Shown piece by piece: positions 35,641-47,409 of a stretch of 64,000 nucleotides of DNA. The first letter of the stretch is position 1, and every line of letters starts with the position of its first letter. The notes under the pieces were generated by a model. The model was not told where the DNA came from, did no database searches, and saw only the letters and a list, made by a program, of their open reading frames with translations. The stretch lies in contig ML681997.1 of the NCBI GenBank assembly GCA_007922195.1, positions 9,238,578 through 9,302,577 of the forward strand, read 5' to 3'. Source of the stretch: Podocnemis expansa (lineage: Eukaryota; Chordata; Testudines; Podocnemididae). Position numbers and translations under genes: made by a program.

Positions 35641-36440
35641 AGCTACTGCTCAGTGAATTTCTTCTTTCTGTGCTCTTGCCAATCCCTCATTTTATTTTCA
35701 TTTTAGCAGATCTTATGCCAAAGGATGAGAAGGAAAAGCCCTTTGCTATCCGATAAGATTTTGAGGGTCCCTGCGTAAAAGAAACACCAGGGTGCCTCAT
35801 TTAAAAATTCCTTGCTTTCTGAACAGGTGTTCAGTTTTCAAGGTACTTTGTGCTTCAGTTTAATGATGTTCTGCTTTTGGACTCTTCCTGAAATCTAATC
35901 TCTCCCTTTTGTTTACTTTCCTTTTTCATTTACTCTCTTTTTATTCTCCATTTCTTCATATGTCTCTCTTTTTCTGTCCCTTTCCTCTTCTCCATAGAAT
36001 TTAGAGCAGACGCTGGGAGTTATGACTCCTGTATCTTAGTGTCATCTCTGCCACTGACTCACTGAGTGACCCTGAGCTAGTAGCTCATTGCCAAATTTAA
36101 AAAAAAAAATGTCTCTTTTTCTGGTCAATGAGTGTGACTTTCAGAGGGTCCAAGTAACTCTGATTGAAATCAGTGGATGTTGTAAGGATTCAGTGCTTCT
36201 GAAAAATCAGGCCCAATGAATCTCGAGTTGAGCACCCAGAAACTGAGGTATCTAAAATTGCAGGGAATTTTATGAACACATGGACCTTGCACTCTTAACT
36301 CCACTGTACTATCTTCATCTGCAAAATAGGGGAAATACCAGGAAGGAGAGCTAAGAATAAATATTTTCCAGAGCACTTTGAAGGTATAAAGGGCAACACA
36401 AGAACTGAGGGGTGGTATGCTTACAAGTCTGAAAGGGGAT
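35641..36440. repeat. Stretch with a MIR-like block at about 35995-36105
   Basis: The order of 'ttagagcagacgctggga', 'tctgccactgactcactga' and 'gtgaccctgagctagt' resembles a MIR core. The rest is old, unassigned sequence, including 'aaaaatcaggcccaatg' near 36200. Confidence 0.45.
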
Positions 36441-36792
36441 CTATATCATTTGAGTTCTGAAAGAACTAAAATATGAAATTGCAGAACTAAAGATGGTATG
36501 TAAACTATTCCTTAAATTGACCTCTGTACCAGATGACTGGAGGACAGCTACTGTGAGGCTTACTTTTAATAAAAAGCTTCAGAGGTGATCCTGACAAATA
36601 CAGGCTGGTAAGCCTAAGTTTGTTCCAGCTAAATTAGTTGAAACTATAGTAAAGAACAGAATTATCAGACATATAGACAAACATGATTTGCTGGGAAGAG
36701 TCAACCCAATGTTTATAAAGGGAAATCATGCCTCACAAATCTCTTAGAATTCTTTGAAGGCATCAACCAATATGGACAAGGGTGATCTAGTG

Positions 36793-37258
36793 CAGCGCTT
36801 TTCAGTCAGTTTGCCACAGCACACTGATATGTTGCAAGAACTGTCCAAGTCTGCCATGAATTTTTGTAGTGAAAAATCAATGCAAAACATTGTTTTGTCT
36901 TAAACAATATTCTATCCAAACAAAATTGCAACTCATAAAACTTGTGAAAATTAGTTATCAAATTAAAAATGAGATATCAGTCTTTTGATTCTAAAATGCA
37001 AAACACAAGTGGCAAAAGGGCAAAACTGAGATGACGTGTATATTTTTCTAGTGGATTTGAAACATTAATGCATTTGATCTTTTTTTAGCCTTTCTTATGC
37101 ACTGTGTTGCAAACCACTCTAGTAAGGCTGTAAACGTAATAAATATAAGTAAATGTGACATTTACGAGCAATCAGTTCAGCTGAAAAAAGTGGGTGCGTC
37201 ATGGAATTGTTTGTCTCATTGAAATGTGCCATTTTACTGAAAAGGTTGGGAACCACTG
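36793..37258. mobile_element. hAT element in the CR1, CAGTGGTTCCCAACC family
   Basis: Ends CAGCGCTTTTCAGTC and AAAGGTTGGGAACCACTG. Perfect 8-bp duplication ATCTAGTG at 36785-36792 and 37259-37266. The target is the CR1 reverse-transcriptase coding region, just before the VDIVYLDFQKAFD segment. Confidence 0.93.
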
Positions 37259-37368
37259 ATCTAGTGGATATAGTGTACTTGGACTTTCAAAAAGCTTTTG
37301 ATAAACTCTATCACCAAACACTTAAAGCAAAGCATTCAGTCATGGGATAAGAGGGAAGTTTGTCTTGG

Positions 37369-37711
37369 TCTATGTCTTCATCAGGGAAAATTAGTTCAGA
37401 CTTGCTAGCCTGAACTAAGAAGTTCGAGGTTAGTTCAAACTAACTGCGAGTGTATTAGTTTGAACTAGAATGTGCGGTTAGTTCGAACTAAACAGCTTAG
37501 TTTGAACTTTAGTTCAAACTAAGCCTTAGTCCTAGTCCAAGTTGCATCTAGTTTGAACTAAGCACCTAAGTCTGGACTAAGTGCCAGTACTTACAAGTTC
37601 AAACTAAACTTTCCTTTGTTCGAACTAAGAAAAGCCTAGCGTGGCCATGGGCTGTATTAATCTGGACTAAGCATCTGTAGTCCAGACTAATTTGGCAGTG
37701 TAGGCATAAAC
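37369..37711. mobile_element. MITE made of repeated TTAGTTCGAACTAA-like palindromes
   Basis: Inside the CR1. The left end TCTATGTCTTCATCAGGG and right end 'ggcagtgtaggcataaac' are imperfect inverted repeats. The interior holds about twelve versions of the word TTAGTT(C/T)(A/G)AACTAA on either strand. No coding. Confidence 0.65.
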
Positions 37712-37893
37712 TTGTAGCTCACTAGCTAGTTTAAAGATAGAAAAGAAAAAGTAAGAATGAATTGTCAATATTTAGAAAATAGAGAGGTAAATAGTGGTGT
37801 CCTGCAGGGGTCTATACTGGGAGCAGTGCTGTTCATAAACAATCTGAAAAAAGTGACAAAACAGTGAAGTTGCAAAGTTTGCGTATGTTAAGT

Positions 37894-39332
37894 CAGGGCC
37901 CTCAAACCTCTTCCATCCGGCCTGTGACTGTGCTTTTTGGGACCACACTCTCTTCCTAACAGAGAGAGGGAGAGAGAGAATGTGGTCTTACATACCCAGC
38001 GCTTCTCAATGCCATGAGAGTGTCAGGTCACATTTTGTCTTGGAGCACTGAATATGTGAGACTGCACTCCCTGAGACCACAGATTCTCCTTGGCACAGAG
38101 AGAGAGAGGTTTCGCATACGCAGCACTCTGCAATGCCACCAGAGTGCTGTAGTCCAGTGGTTCCCAACCGTTTCTCTGCTGTGGCACACCTTGATACCTT
38201 CAAATTTTTCGAGGCACACCACCATTAAAAAACTCATGAATATTCAAATTAGCTTAAATTACTTATGAATATTCATGATCCATGGCACATTGTTTCAGAA
38301 ATGTTGCTGTGTGGGGTAGTAGGGGTAGCAGAGCAGGGGTGGCACAACACAGGAGGTCAGGAATCATGTGCAGTGGCAGGAGTGAGTGTGGGGAGCAGAG
38401 CAGGGCAGGGGTGGCAAATGAGGACAAGGGCAGCCATGTGGGGAACAGCACAAGGGTGGCAAGAGAGGAGAGAGGAAAGGAGAACAAGAGTAGTTTTGTC
38501 GGGGGGACAGGGGGAACCTGGGGAGTGGGAAGGCAGGGCAGGGGAGCATGGCACAGCACCCACTTCCCCCTTCTCGGCAGTGGCTCCCTGCCCCCCAGGG
38601 CAAATCCTCCCCCACTGATGCTTCTTCCCACCTCAGTGGGTCCCATCCTCCCCCCTAGCCCCCTGCTGCCTGTGATGGACCCTCCCATCACTGCGGGGGC
38701 CAGAACTAGACTTCCAGCCCCCACCTACACCCCCCCATGCAGCCACCCCACCCCCCAGGTACACATGCCCCGAACCAAACAGCCACCGCACAACCCCAGC
38801 TACACACCCTCTGCTACACACACACACCTGCCCCACACAACCCCCAGCAACCCTCCCCCCCAGAGCCCTTACCTGGGCTGTTTGCAGGCTGCCTGACACA
38901 AGCTGCTCTGCCTGCAGCTCTCTGCTGGCTGGGCTTAAGGTGGAGCCACCTGAATAGTGCATTTGGGCTGCTCCTGCTATTTTTAGGGGGACCCCTGGAA
39001 CTCCCCATTCTAGTGCCTTCCTCTATTTTTAGGGGGCCAGAAGGCTGCCTGCCTAAAAATAGGGGGCCCCAGAACTGTGTTCCGGTGCCTTCCCCCTTAC
39101 TTTAACCCCTGCCTTTCCCAGCCCTGCACAGCCTGAACAGGGAGGTAACTTTAATTCCAGCTCTCAGGCATGCTCACGGCACACTTTGGGTGTTCCTGCG
39201 GCGCACCAGTGTGCACCAGCACACTGGTTGGGAACCACTCCTGTAGTATTTCAATTTATGGTATGTACAGCCCCTTTGAAGTACATTTAATTCAAATCTG
39301 GTCCACCATAGCAAATGAGTTTGACACCCCTA
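37894..39332. mobile_element. hAT element, TAGGGGTGTCAAAC family, split by another hAT
   Basis: Ends CAGGGCCCTCAAACC and 'gagtttgacaccccta', with perfect 8-bp duplication TGTTAAGT at 37886-37893 and 39333-39340, in the CR1. The element proper is about 345 bp; the rest is the nested hAT at 38155-39240. It has a (GA)n tract near 37966-37979. Confidence 0.92.
38155..39240. mobile_element. hAT element nested in a hAT, CAGTGGTTCCCAACC family, 1.09 kb
   Basis: Ends CAGTGGTTCCCAACCG and 'tggttgggaaccactc'. Flanks CTGTAGTC (38147-38154) and CTGTAGTA (39241-39248) agree at 7 of 8. The terminal regions carry 'tgtggcacacc'/'ggcacac' phrases. The middle is G-rich (38310-38560) then C-rich (38570-38870), with frames open on both strands but no recognisable transposase; the openness reflects base composition. 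Confidence 0.9.
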
Positions 39333-40432
39333 TGTTAAGTCCAAAGCTGTCTACAATGAATTACAAAGGGATCTCACAAAACTGGATGATGGGGCAACAA
39401 AATGACAAATGAAATTCAGTGTTGATAAATGCAAAGTAATGCACATTGGAATCCAATGTATACATACAAAATGATAGGATTTATATTACCTGTTAACATG
39501 CAAGAAAGAAAACTTGGAGTCAGTGTGATTAGTTCTCTGAAAACATCTACTCAATGTGTAGTGGTTAAAAAAACCAAAAAAACTCATATAATTTAAGGAA
39601 CTATTAGGAAAGGGATAGCTAATAGGACATAAGATTTCTTAGTAACCCTGTATAACACTGTATGGTATGCCCTCACTTTGAATATTTCATGCAGTTCTGG
39701 TCTCCCATTTTAAAAAAGATCTAATAGGACAGGAAAATATGTAGAGAATGGCAACAGCAATGATCCAGGATAGGGAAAAGCTTCCATATGAGGAGACATT
39801 AAAAAATATGGAAGTGTTCATCTTGGAAAATAGACTGAGCAAGAATATGATAGAGGCATAGATGCGTTAACAAGGAGTGCTGGGCAGGGTTTCCATCCTA
39901 TACAAGGTTTGCAGTTTGGTTTGATGTCTCTCAGCATCTCCACTATAAAAATTGTCCCAGCCCCTGTGGAGAGAGAGTTGTAAAATCATGAATGGAGTGC
40001 AGAAAGTGAATAAAGAAGTGTTAGTTACTGCTTCATGTAGCACAAGAATCAGGAGTCAAGCAATGAAATTAATAAGCAGCAGGTTTAAAACAAACATAAG
40101 GAAGCACTTACTTCACATAACATATTTTCAACCCATGGAACTTGTTGCAAGGTGATGTTGTGAAAGTCAAAAGTATAGCTGGGTTTGCAAAAGCATTAGA
40201 TAAATTAATGGAGGATAGGTCCATTAGTCACTATCAGCCAAGATGTTCATTGATGCAACTCCATGCTCTGGGTGTCCCTAAATCTTTGACTGCTAGAAGC
40301 TGGAATTGGATTGCAGGGGATGGATCACTTGTTAAACTACTCTGTTCTGTTCAGTGAAGCTTCTGGCACCCATCACTCTTGGTCTGATGGACCGTTGGTC
40401 TGACCCAGTATGGCTATTCTTATGTAACATTC

Positions 40433-41905
40433 TTAGCACTGACACTTAATTATAAACAAATGGGATGGATCTGAAATTGCTGCTGTTTGCCATTTGTGTC
40501 CCTGGGAAAAATAATTGCAGGCTGTTGTGTTTCAGTTCAGGGCTGGTAGTGACAGACCTTGGAAGCTTTGAGTAGCAGCAAAACACTTACAGTGACAGCA
40601 TGATGATTGTGCTTTGTGGCTTGGTAGCAATTTATTGAATACTATCCAGAAATAAAGAGAGAGAGCATTCAGAGCCTGAAATGACAGGAACATTGAACTA
40701 GAAAAGAATTAAAAAGCCCAAAAGGCAGTGTGGGGGAAGCTGCATGAGCAGAGAAAAAGGAGATGGTTTATGGTGATGGCAATATGGAAAGAGAGAAACA
40801 AAATAGGAGGGCAGAGCAAAAGTGAAAATGTGCAAATGCAGCTATATGCGGGCAAAAAAGCAAGTTGAAAGAGATCTGTGGAAGAGCTGAAAGCTAACGG
40901 AGCATAAACACAGAAGGCGGTGAGGAGACAGTATAAAACAGAGAAGACAGCACAAAACTGACTGTCTCTATTAGGGACCATTGCTTCAATGGAGATTTCT
41001 TCCACCTGGCCTGTCTTCTGCCATCCCTAACTGCAGACTGATAGTGATAGCAAAAATGTCCTTTCTGAGGATCTGTTATTAACTCGGGTTTAGTAGTGAA
41101 GACATGGCAACTGGACTCTTATGCAGTTTAACAGCTTGAGTTAAAGCCCTCAGAGGAGACTGGGATTGAACACAGCTGCTAACCTGATTTATGCCAACCT
41201 GCCATGTTGTCACCACTGGATTTAACCTGCATTAACTAACCTGAGTTAAGAACATGCTTTATTTGCAATATAAATATATCCTAAGAGCGGAACATGAGAC
41301 TCAACCAAGGGAGTGAGAGGCCTGATCTCTTTGGCACACAGTATTGTTTTTAAGTAATTTGAGTTATCCCATGTATCGGAAAGGTTGAATGATCTCTAGC
41401 GATGCTGCAGGTCAGGTCTCAGTGCTGCTACTGTTGTGCTATGATTTTTACACTAAACTTTCCAATATAGGAAACAAGCTCATTTCAGGTCCCCATCCCC
41501 CCGCCCACTTTAAGCCCCTCCCTCTACACCGTTTTTGTTACTTTAAATGTAGACTTTCTTTTTCTGACAGATCATTTCCATGGTAACTAACAAGACTGTG
41601 CAGCCTACAGAAATTGTAGTAATAAAGTGGTTGGTTTTACACATGATGAAAAGATGATGAAGTACAATGACAGGTGATAAAGACACAGGTAATTGCTCTA
41701 GAATAATATTGCTGCCAAAAAGATGACTGAACTCCCACACTGAAGGTGAACAGATGGTGTATTGAAATTCATAGGTTGTGAGAAGAATAATTTAATTGAT
41801 GGTCATGCACATTTAATTTCAATTTACTATATATTGAACGGAACATGAAGAACATATGTGCCACTAGATGGCGGCATTAGCCAGCGCCACTGTATTCTTC
41901 TAGTG
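40433..41905. other. Unassigned stretch, possible MITE at about 41080-41280
   Basis: A block with 'aactcgggtttagtagtgaa', 'gccatgttgtcaccactgga' and 'actaacctgagttaag' resembles MITEs of this genome, but the borders are unclear. No gene recognised. Confidence 0.3.
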
Positions 41906-42104
41906 CAGCGGTTCCTAACATTTTCTCTGCCATGGCTCATCTTGCTACCTTTAATTAATTTGAGGCACACCACCCTACAGTTTCCAAATGAACTCATGAA
42001 TATTCATGAGCCAACAAGCCAATTCAGAGCTCTTTGAGTAGTTTTTCAAAAAAATTTGTGGCACACCTGCTCAGACGTGATGTCACACTGGTTGGGAAAC
42101 ACTG
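41906..42104. mobile_element. hAT MITE, CAGTGGTTCCCAACC family, perfect 8-bp duplication
   Basis: Ends CAGCGGTTCCTAACATTT and 'ctggttgggaaacactg', with TTCTAGTG on both sides (41898-41905 and 42105-42112). The interior 'aactcatgaatattcatgag' is shared with the 38155 copy. Confidence 0.94.
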
Positions 42105-42112
42105 TTCTAGTG

Positions 42113-44149
42113 TAGATGTACATTTCTTTTTTAGAGCAGATTTCTAATAAAGCCAGAAAAGCAGTGGAATTATTAAAATGGTTAAATACATAAGAGCAAC
42201 AAACTTTGTAAGATAATTTCAGTTTTATTTTGGAAGGGGTATAACATTTGTGTAAAGAACTAACTTGGTGAAATGCATTATGTATCGAAAACATTAAAGC
42301 TGAAAGTTCAAATATAAAAGCACTTGTTTGTGAAACTTCTAGCAGCTCAATTTGGTTTTTTTGAAGACTAGCTGCATGTTTGTATTGATAACTGGCAGCT
42401 GTAAATTCATTGCTAACCTTGTTGCTGAAAAGTGTAGCAGTCTTTTTTCAGTACTCATAGGAATGGATAGCAGATTTTCCTGTGATGGTTCTGTCTTTTC
42501 ATTCTTAAGTTTCAGAAAAAATGAGCTCATTTAGTTTTGAAGCACTAGTTAAAGTACTGGCTAGAAATTTTTAAATCTCAATTTGCAGCTCTGTGAATTA
42601 GTTTTGACTGGAGGAAGATACTGCTTTGCCTCTTTGCCACAAGTTTAGCTCCCTCTGTACTGTAATACTACAAAATGTACTGTGGAATTTACCCCTTGCT
42701 GCAGAATTGTGCTCCAGTGTCTGTCTGTCTGTCTCTCTTTTGTGTGCACACACACACCAACACATGCACAGTGTCCCTCTCTCTCTGGTTGCAAGAACAC
42801 CTTAAAGGTGTGAACTAAATAGTAACAGTGCAGTAATGTTTTCATGGGACTGCAAGAAGTCTGCAGCTATTCTTTTTAAGAAAGGTGTGAACTGTCCTGT
42901 TCATAGCACTGAGTGTTAATTCTGGAGCCTAAAGATGTTTGTTTATATGTTAACATTTTTTACCTGTTTCACTAGCTGTTTCACTATCTGACCATTTTAG
43001 AAGGAGCACCGAGCTACTCTGTCAAACTGCAATTCACCATCCCACAAGTGCTGAAGTCCGAATCCTGCTCCCTGAGTAAATCAAACACTCTATCTTTCCC
43101 CGTTGCCTTCTGCAACACAGTTATGTGTTGGTGGTACAAAAATGAGGGTGACTGAAAATGTCTGAGTGCTGAATAACAAATCTATCTGGGTATTTATCTT
43201 CTTCATGCCCTGGGATCTCGGTCTCATCTACCGACTACTGTTCATTTTCTTATGAATTCAGTTAAATCAAATGTTTTGGAATTTAAACAAAGATGACACA
43301 AAACCTGGGGGACCTGGCATAGAATTTCGGTACAGTGCACCACAGAGCACATGTGGGATCTTGCAGAAGGGAACCTAGAGAAAAGAGGAGGTAGGAAGGC
43401 CTTTACATTGGTCACCAAAGTGTTAAACTCAATAAAAATAATTTTGGTCCCTACTGCAGAAGAGACTCTCTTCCATTCCAATTCTCTCCAGTGAAAAAAT
43501 TACAAGGTGTGGATTCATCAATTGACAGGTAGTGTTTGTGCCAATTCCACCTCTTTCCTTTTGTTGTTTCCCTGCTGCTAGCGCAGAACACCTGCCTAAT
43601 CTGATTTGCATACTAATGATTTTTTTCTTCTGTTTTGGCTTTTTTAAAATTTACTTTTGGGGTGTGAGGTTGGAAAGATACTTAAAAATATACAGCACAT
43701 TTGAGATTAAATGAAAAATACCATTCTTAGAAAAAAGTATGTCCTGCCAATTGGCCAAGAAATTGAACTTTAAATTAAAAAGACCAAAGAGATACCCAAC
43801 ATCAATAAGGCCATGAAAGGGAAAGACAGACAAAATTCTAAGTACTTAGAGCTGAAGTGGACCCAAAACTTTTCTGTGTGGATCAGTAGGGGTCAAGTCC
43901 GTTGATTGTTTTGTTTAGAACTTGCTAAAGTAGATTTATTTTGGATTTATTATCTCTAGCTGCAATCCACATAAATTACTTTGCTTTCTGTCTCCGTGTT
44001 GTGGCTGGACCACAAAAAGATGTTTAAGAGCTCCATTATGGAGATGGAGAAGTCCCAGGCTCAATCCCTGTAGCAGCTCCATCTCAAGGTCTTGTTATAA
44101 ATGACAGTCATCTGCCTGGGGCACTGAACTACTATTGATCTTTGAAGCA
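42113..44149. other. Unassigned stretch of about 2 kb
   Basis: Contains a (GTCT)n to (CA)n microsatellite at 42718-42757. No exon or repeat family recognised. Confidence 0.45.
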
Positions 44150-44360
44150 AAAAAAAAAAAAAAAAAAGCAAGGAGTCTTGTGGCACTTAAAAACTAAAAG
44201 ATTTATTTATCGCATGAGCTTTTATGGGAGAAAATCCCACTTCATCAGATGATTTTCTCTCACGAAAGCTCATGTGATCAATAAATCTGTTAGTCTTTAA
44301 GTGCCACAAGACTCCTTGCTTTTTTTGCTTTACGAGACTAACACGGCTGCCCCTTTGATC
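44150..44360. mobile_element. Palindromic Penelope-tail repeat with 21-bp perfect outer arms
   Basis: After an A run (44150-44167), the 21 bases at 44168-44188 are an exact reverse complement of 44299-44319. The arms then extend to the middle (about 44250) with few mismatches. The right border is 'gactaacacggctgccc'. Both arms carry CTTGTGG where most other copies have CCTGTGG. Confidence 0.86.
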
Positions 44361-45060
44361 TTTGAATGGCAGGATTAGTGTCTCTAGACAGATGAGACTG
44401 GTTCAGTTATTTGAAAAGACTAACTTCAGGACTATTGGATCAAAGGCATGCCTCATCTGCTTGAGGAGAGGACTAAGCTCATTCGCATAAAGCTCTACTA
44501 GACTCAGACCTCTTTATAATGTTAGAAGGTGAGAGAGACTCATGCAAGGTTAACCTGGCAGCTTTACAGGTCCTGCATGTCTCAAGACTTCACAGTCATC
44601 CCCTTCAGCTAAGATTTTGAGGGTTCAGAATAAAAAAGAGAAGCAGAAACCCTCTATGATCGCCTTCTTCCCCTCTTTTGCAGCCTTAAATTATCTCTTT
44701 TGGCCCTGCCCTCTACTCAGGCAGTTCACCTCTTCAATGTGTCTTTGCTCTATACTCAGTTTTTCATCTATCCGCTGTATTATCATATTCTCTTCTCACG
44801 CCCCTATCCCTTGTTCCTCTTTGCTTACTGGCTCTGTCAGGTAGAGCTGGTCAAAATGTGTTCAAAACTTCTTTGCTCAAAAAAGCCCACCAAAACCAAA
44901 ACAAAACGAAAAACCTCAACCAACCAAACAAAAAACCCTAACCTGACACACAATTTTTTAAAATATTGAAATTCAAATTTCTGCATTCAGAACTGACTGC
45001 AGTCCATGCAAAGCAATGGAAAGACCATCTAGCGCTGCTTGTATTGCAGTAGTGTCTAAA
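44361..45060. other. Unassigned stretch
   Basis: No recognised features. Confidence 0.4.
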
Positions 45061-45177
45061 CTAGGGATGGCCAAACTTATGGAACTCAAGAGCCACACAA
45101 GTTGGTTACTAAACACTCAAGAGTCACTCTGAGGCATACAGCCATATACTTTTACCTCCTAAACTGATTTGCTGACG
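45061..45177. mobile_element. Truncated hAT MITE, CAGGGGTGGCCAAAC family
   Basis: Starts CTAGGGATGGCCAAACTT. It matches the reverse complement of 30311-30496 up to 'actgatttgctgacg', then stops about 55 bases short of the expected end, next to another element. Confidence 0.7.
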
Positions 45178-45186
45178 TTCTAGAGG

Positions 45187-45651
45187 CAGGGCTATCCCTA
45201 GGGGGATGCAGGGCCTGGGGCCAACTGGCTTGCAGGGCTCCTGCTGCCACCATCACTGCCCCCTTCATTGGGGGGGTGGGCTGGCCCAGAAGCTGGTCCC
45301 ACACTCCTGCTACCCCTCCCCTGAGCTAGCCACTCCTTCCTGTGCTCTTCTCGCCTGCCCTGCCTCTGGGCCAGTCCTCCTTGTGCCTAGGGCAGAACAG
45401 CTGGCCCAGGGTGGGGCTGGCTGGCCCAGAGCAGAGGCCGATTCTGTGCTCCCGACCCTTCCTCCCCCCAGTGCTTTTGACTCTACATTGAAAGCAGTGG
45501 GGAGGAGGCAGGGACAATGCAGCTGTGGGGGGCAGCGGTGTGGGCCCCATGCTGCCCTACTTGTGGCAGGACAGCATGGGGCCCACAGAACCACGGGGCC
45601 AAGGGTGATGGCCTCTTTTGCTCACCTCCTGGCCCCCCAAGGGCAGTCCTG
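45187..45651. mobile_element. hAT-like GC-rich element, CAGGGCTGTCCCTAGGG family
   Basis: Ends CAGGGCTATCCCTAGGGGG and 'cccccaagggcagtcctg' are inverted. Flanks do not give a clean 8-bp repeat. A relative is at 51802-52188 (shared 'tctggggccagtcggcttg'-like phrase). Confidence 0.6.
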
Positions 45652-46250
45652 AGAGGTTGAGGCTGGATGGTGGAGACAGTAGGAAAAATCGCAGAATTAA
45701 AAAGAAACTACATCAAGGAAGAACAAGAACACAGACATGGCAATGCCAGGAGGAATATGCTGTAAAGGAGAGGCCAAAAAGGAGTGCTGTGAAAGAAAAG
45801 ACTTTATAAATGCATAGAGCATTGTCACACAAAATGACATGAAGACACTGTAAGGAAGAAAAATAAATCAGCTAAATACAACGAGGGCAACTGCCTTCAC
45901 ATATGTAACCACTGAATGGCAAGTCAGTGGCCAGTTCCCTTAGATACAGAGACTGTAAAAGCTGTAGAAAATGGGCTAGGGCCTATCACGAGACCAGAGA
46001 GACAGAATGAAGTCAATTGATTTTAAAAAACAGGAAGGCATCGAGTCCAGATAACTTTCCCATACAGGTTTTTTAGACACATTTAAAGACCATAGTAGCC
46101 ATTTTGGCAGGCGTCTTATAAAGGATACAGGAAGAATTAAAAATACCAAGCAAGTGAAAAAAGGAATCATATAGTGAGGCTGCTAAATAAAGAAAGGAAA
46201 CCTTAGTCACTGTAAAAGATGGAGAGGCATTCAATTATTCTATCCCAAGT

Positions 46251-46293
46251 CAGACAGACAGACAGATATACACAGGGGGAGAGAGAGAGGGAG
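46251..46293. repeat. (CAGA)n / (GA)n microsatellite
   Basis: CAGACAGACAGACAGA followed by a short AT segment and GGGGGAGAGAGAGAGGGAG. Confidence 0.85.
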
Positions 46294-46638
46294 AATAAAG
46301 TGGTACAGCAATCAAGGTTACAACAAAAACAGTAAGGGTTCACACAGAAGTAATTATGTATAGATTAAATAGTAACCCTATACATCATAAAACTTGCCAT
46401 CAAATGGCATTCCCTGCTTTATGTGGATTTTGCAATTTCCAAAGCCTTTGATATAATGAATGGAACAATATTATGGAAGTTGCTCCACGTCTCTGGAATC
46501 CTTCAGAAATTTATGAACATCATCAGAGCTTCTATGAAAATATGACATGCCAAAGACATCTGTGAGAGCAAACTGACTGACATTTCAGATTACTAAGTGT
46601 ATCAGACAAGAATGTCTTAAGTCACTTCTGATCTATTT

Positions 46639-46796
46639 CAGGGGTCTCAAATATGTGGCCTGTGGGCCGCATGCAGCCCCTAAAGCTATTTCCTGCGGCC
46701 TGCAATGACACTATTGTTACTGATATTTGCAATATTGTTCTATGAAAAGGTTTCAGTGGTGTGGCCCTCGTGGTGATCTGAGTTTGAGAACCCCTG
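46639..46796 (+). mobile_element. hAT MITE, CAGGGGTCTCAAAC family, inside the RTE-like element
   Basis: Ends CAGGGGTCTCAAATA and GTTTGAGAACCCCTG; perfect 8-bp duplication ATCTATTT at 46631-46638 and 46797-46804. 158 bp. The RTE reading frame runs up to the left copy and resumes after the right one. Confidence 0.95.
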
Positions 46797-47219
46797 ATCT
46801 ATTTACTTGTAGTGGGTTTGGTAATGAAAAAGATTACAGAACAGACAAGGGGCATACAACGGAGTTTCACACAGAAGGTAGAGTACCTTGGCTTGGCAGA
46901 TCATATACATTTATTTTTACATACCCTTAGAGACATGCAAACCAAAACAAATGATCTGCAGGCCTATGTACAGTTTAGAAGGTCGAAAATCAACACTGAG
47001 AAGTAAAACCAGGAGAATCAGAATTCAACAGTAAACACCAGGAAGGCTTTCTGGGACTGACATAGAAAAGGTCTGATAATTCACACATCTTGGAAGAACT
47101 GTAAGTACAAAAAGTGGAAAAGACAAAGACATTAAAATTAGAATTATGAAAGCCAAAACATACTTTTTATAACACTATGGCAAATCTGAAGAAACAGAAA
47201 TCTGACACTTCAACTAAAC

Positions 47220-47409
47220 CAGTGGTTTTCAAACTTTTTTCTTGGGACCCAGTCAAAAAAAAAAAATCAAGTATTCCCGTGACCCAACAATTACATCTTT
47301 GAGCAATGCGTTCTAGTCTTTTGGTGGTGGCAGCAGGGGGCCCTGGGACTCAGTACCTGTGAGTCTACTATCCAGTACTGGGTCCCAACCCTATGTTTGA
47401 AAACCACTG
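47220..47409 (+). mobile_element. hAT MITE, CAGTGGTTTTCAAAC family, inside the RTE-like element
   Basis: 15-bp perfect inverted ends, CAGTGGTTTTCAAAC and GTTTGAAAACCACTG, with perfect 8-bp duplication AACTAAAC at 47212-47219 and 47410-47417. 190 bp. Best-preserved copy of its family here. Confidence 0.96.

Larger units (their letters stand above)
36441..40432 (+). mobile_element. CR1 LINE, plus strand, with intact 3' end and four nested insertions
   Basis: Decayed CR1 ORF2, read in pieces: the RT N-terminal region (SVPDDWRTATV at about 36520-36553, KLVETIVKNRI near 36632), then DIVYLDFQKAFDKL across the first insertion point (about 37266-37307). Next comes the 'ggtgtcctgcaggggtc' equivalent of GVPQGS (about 37797), and then the thumb (KFSVDKCKVMHI near 39412). 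The canonical 3' end follows, 'ttggtctgacccagtatgg' then 'ctattcttatg' (40396-40426). Insertions within it: hAT 36793-37258, MITE 37369-37711, and hAT 37894-39332, which itself holds hAT 38155-39240. A small extra block near 39863-39968 also breaks the reading. Without these the CR1 part is about 1.7 kb. Confidence 0.88.

Noticed and set aside
38263..38896. Long frames on both strands (up to 204 codons).
   Set aside because: They lie inside a non-autonomous hAT with very biased G-rich and C-rich composition, which removes stop codons by chance; no motif is present.
44150..44360. Palindrome considered as a microRNA-like hairpin or CRISPR-type repeat.
   Set aside because: It is one of many dispersed copies linked to Penelope 3' ends; there is no spaced-repeat array, and the genome is vertebrate.
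44150..44360. Palindromic family considered as a classical DNA-transposon MITE.
   Set aside because: No consistent target duplication was found at its borders, and three loci join the same unit to Penelope 3' UTR or coding sequence.
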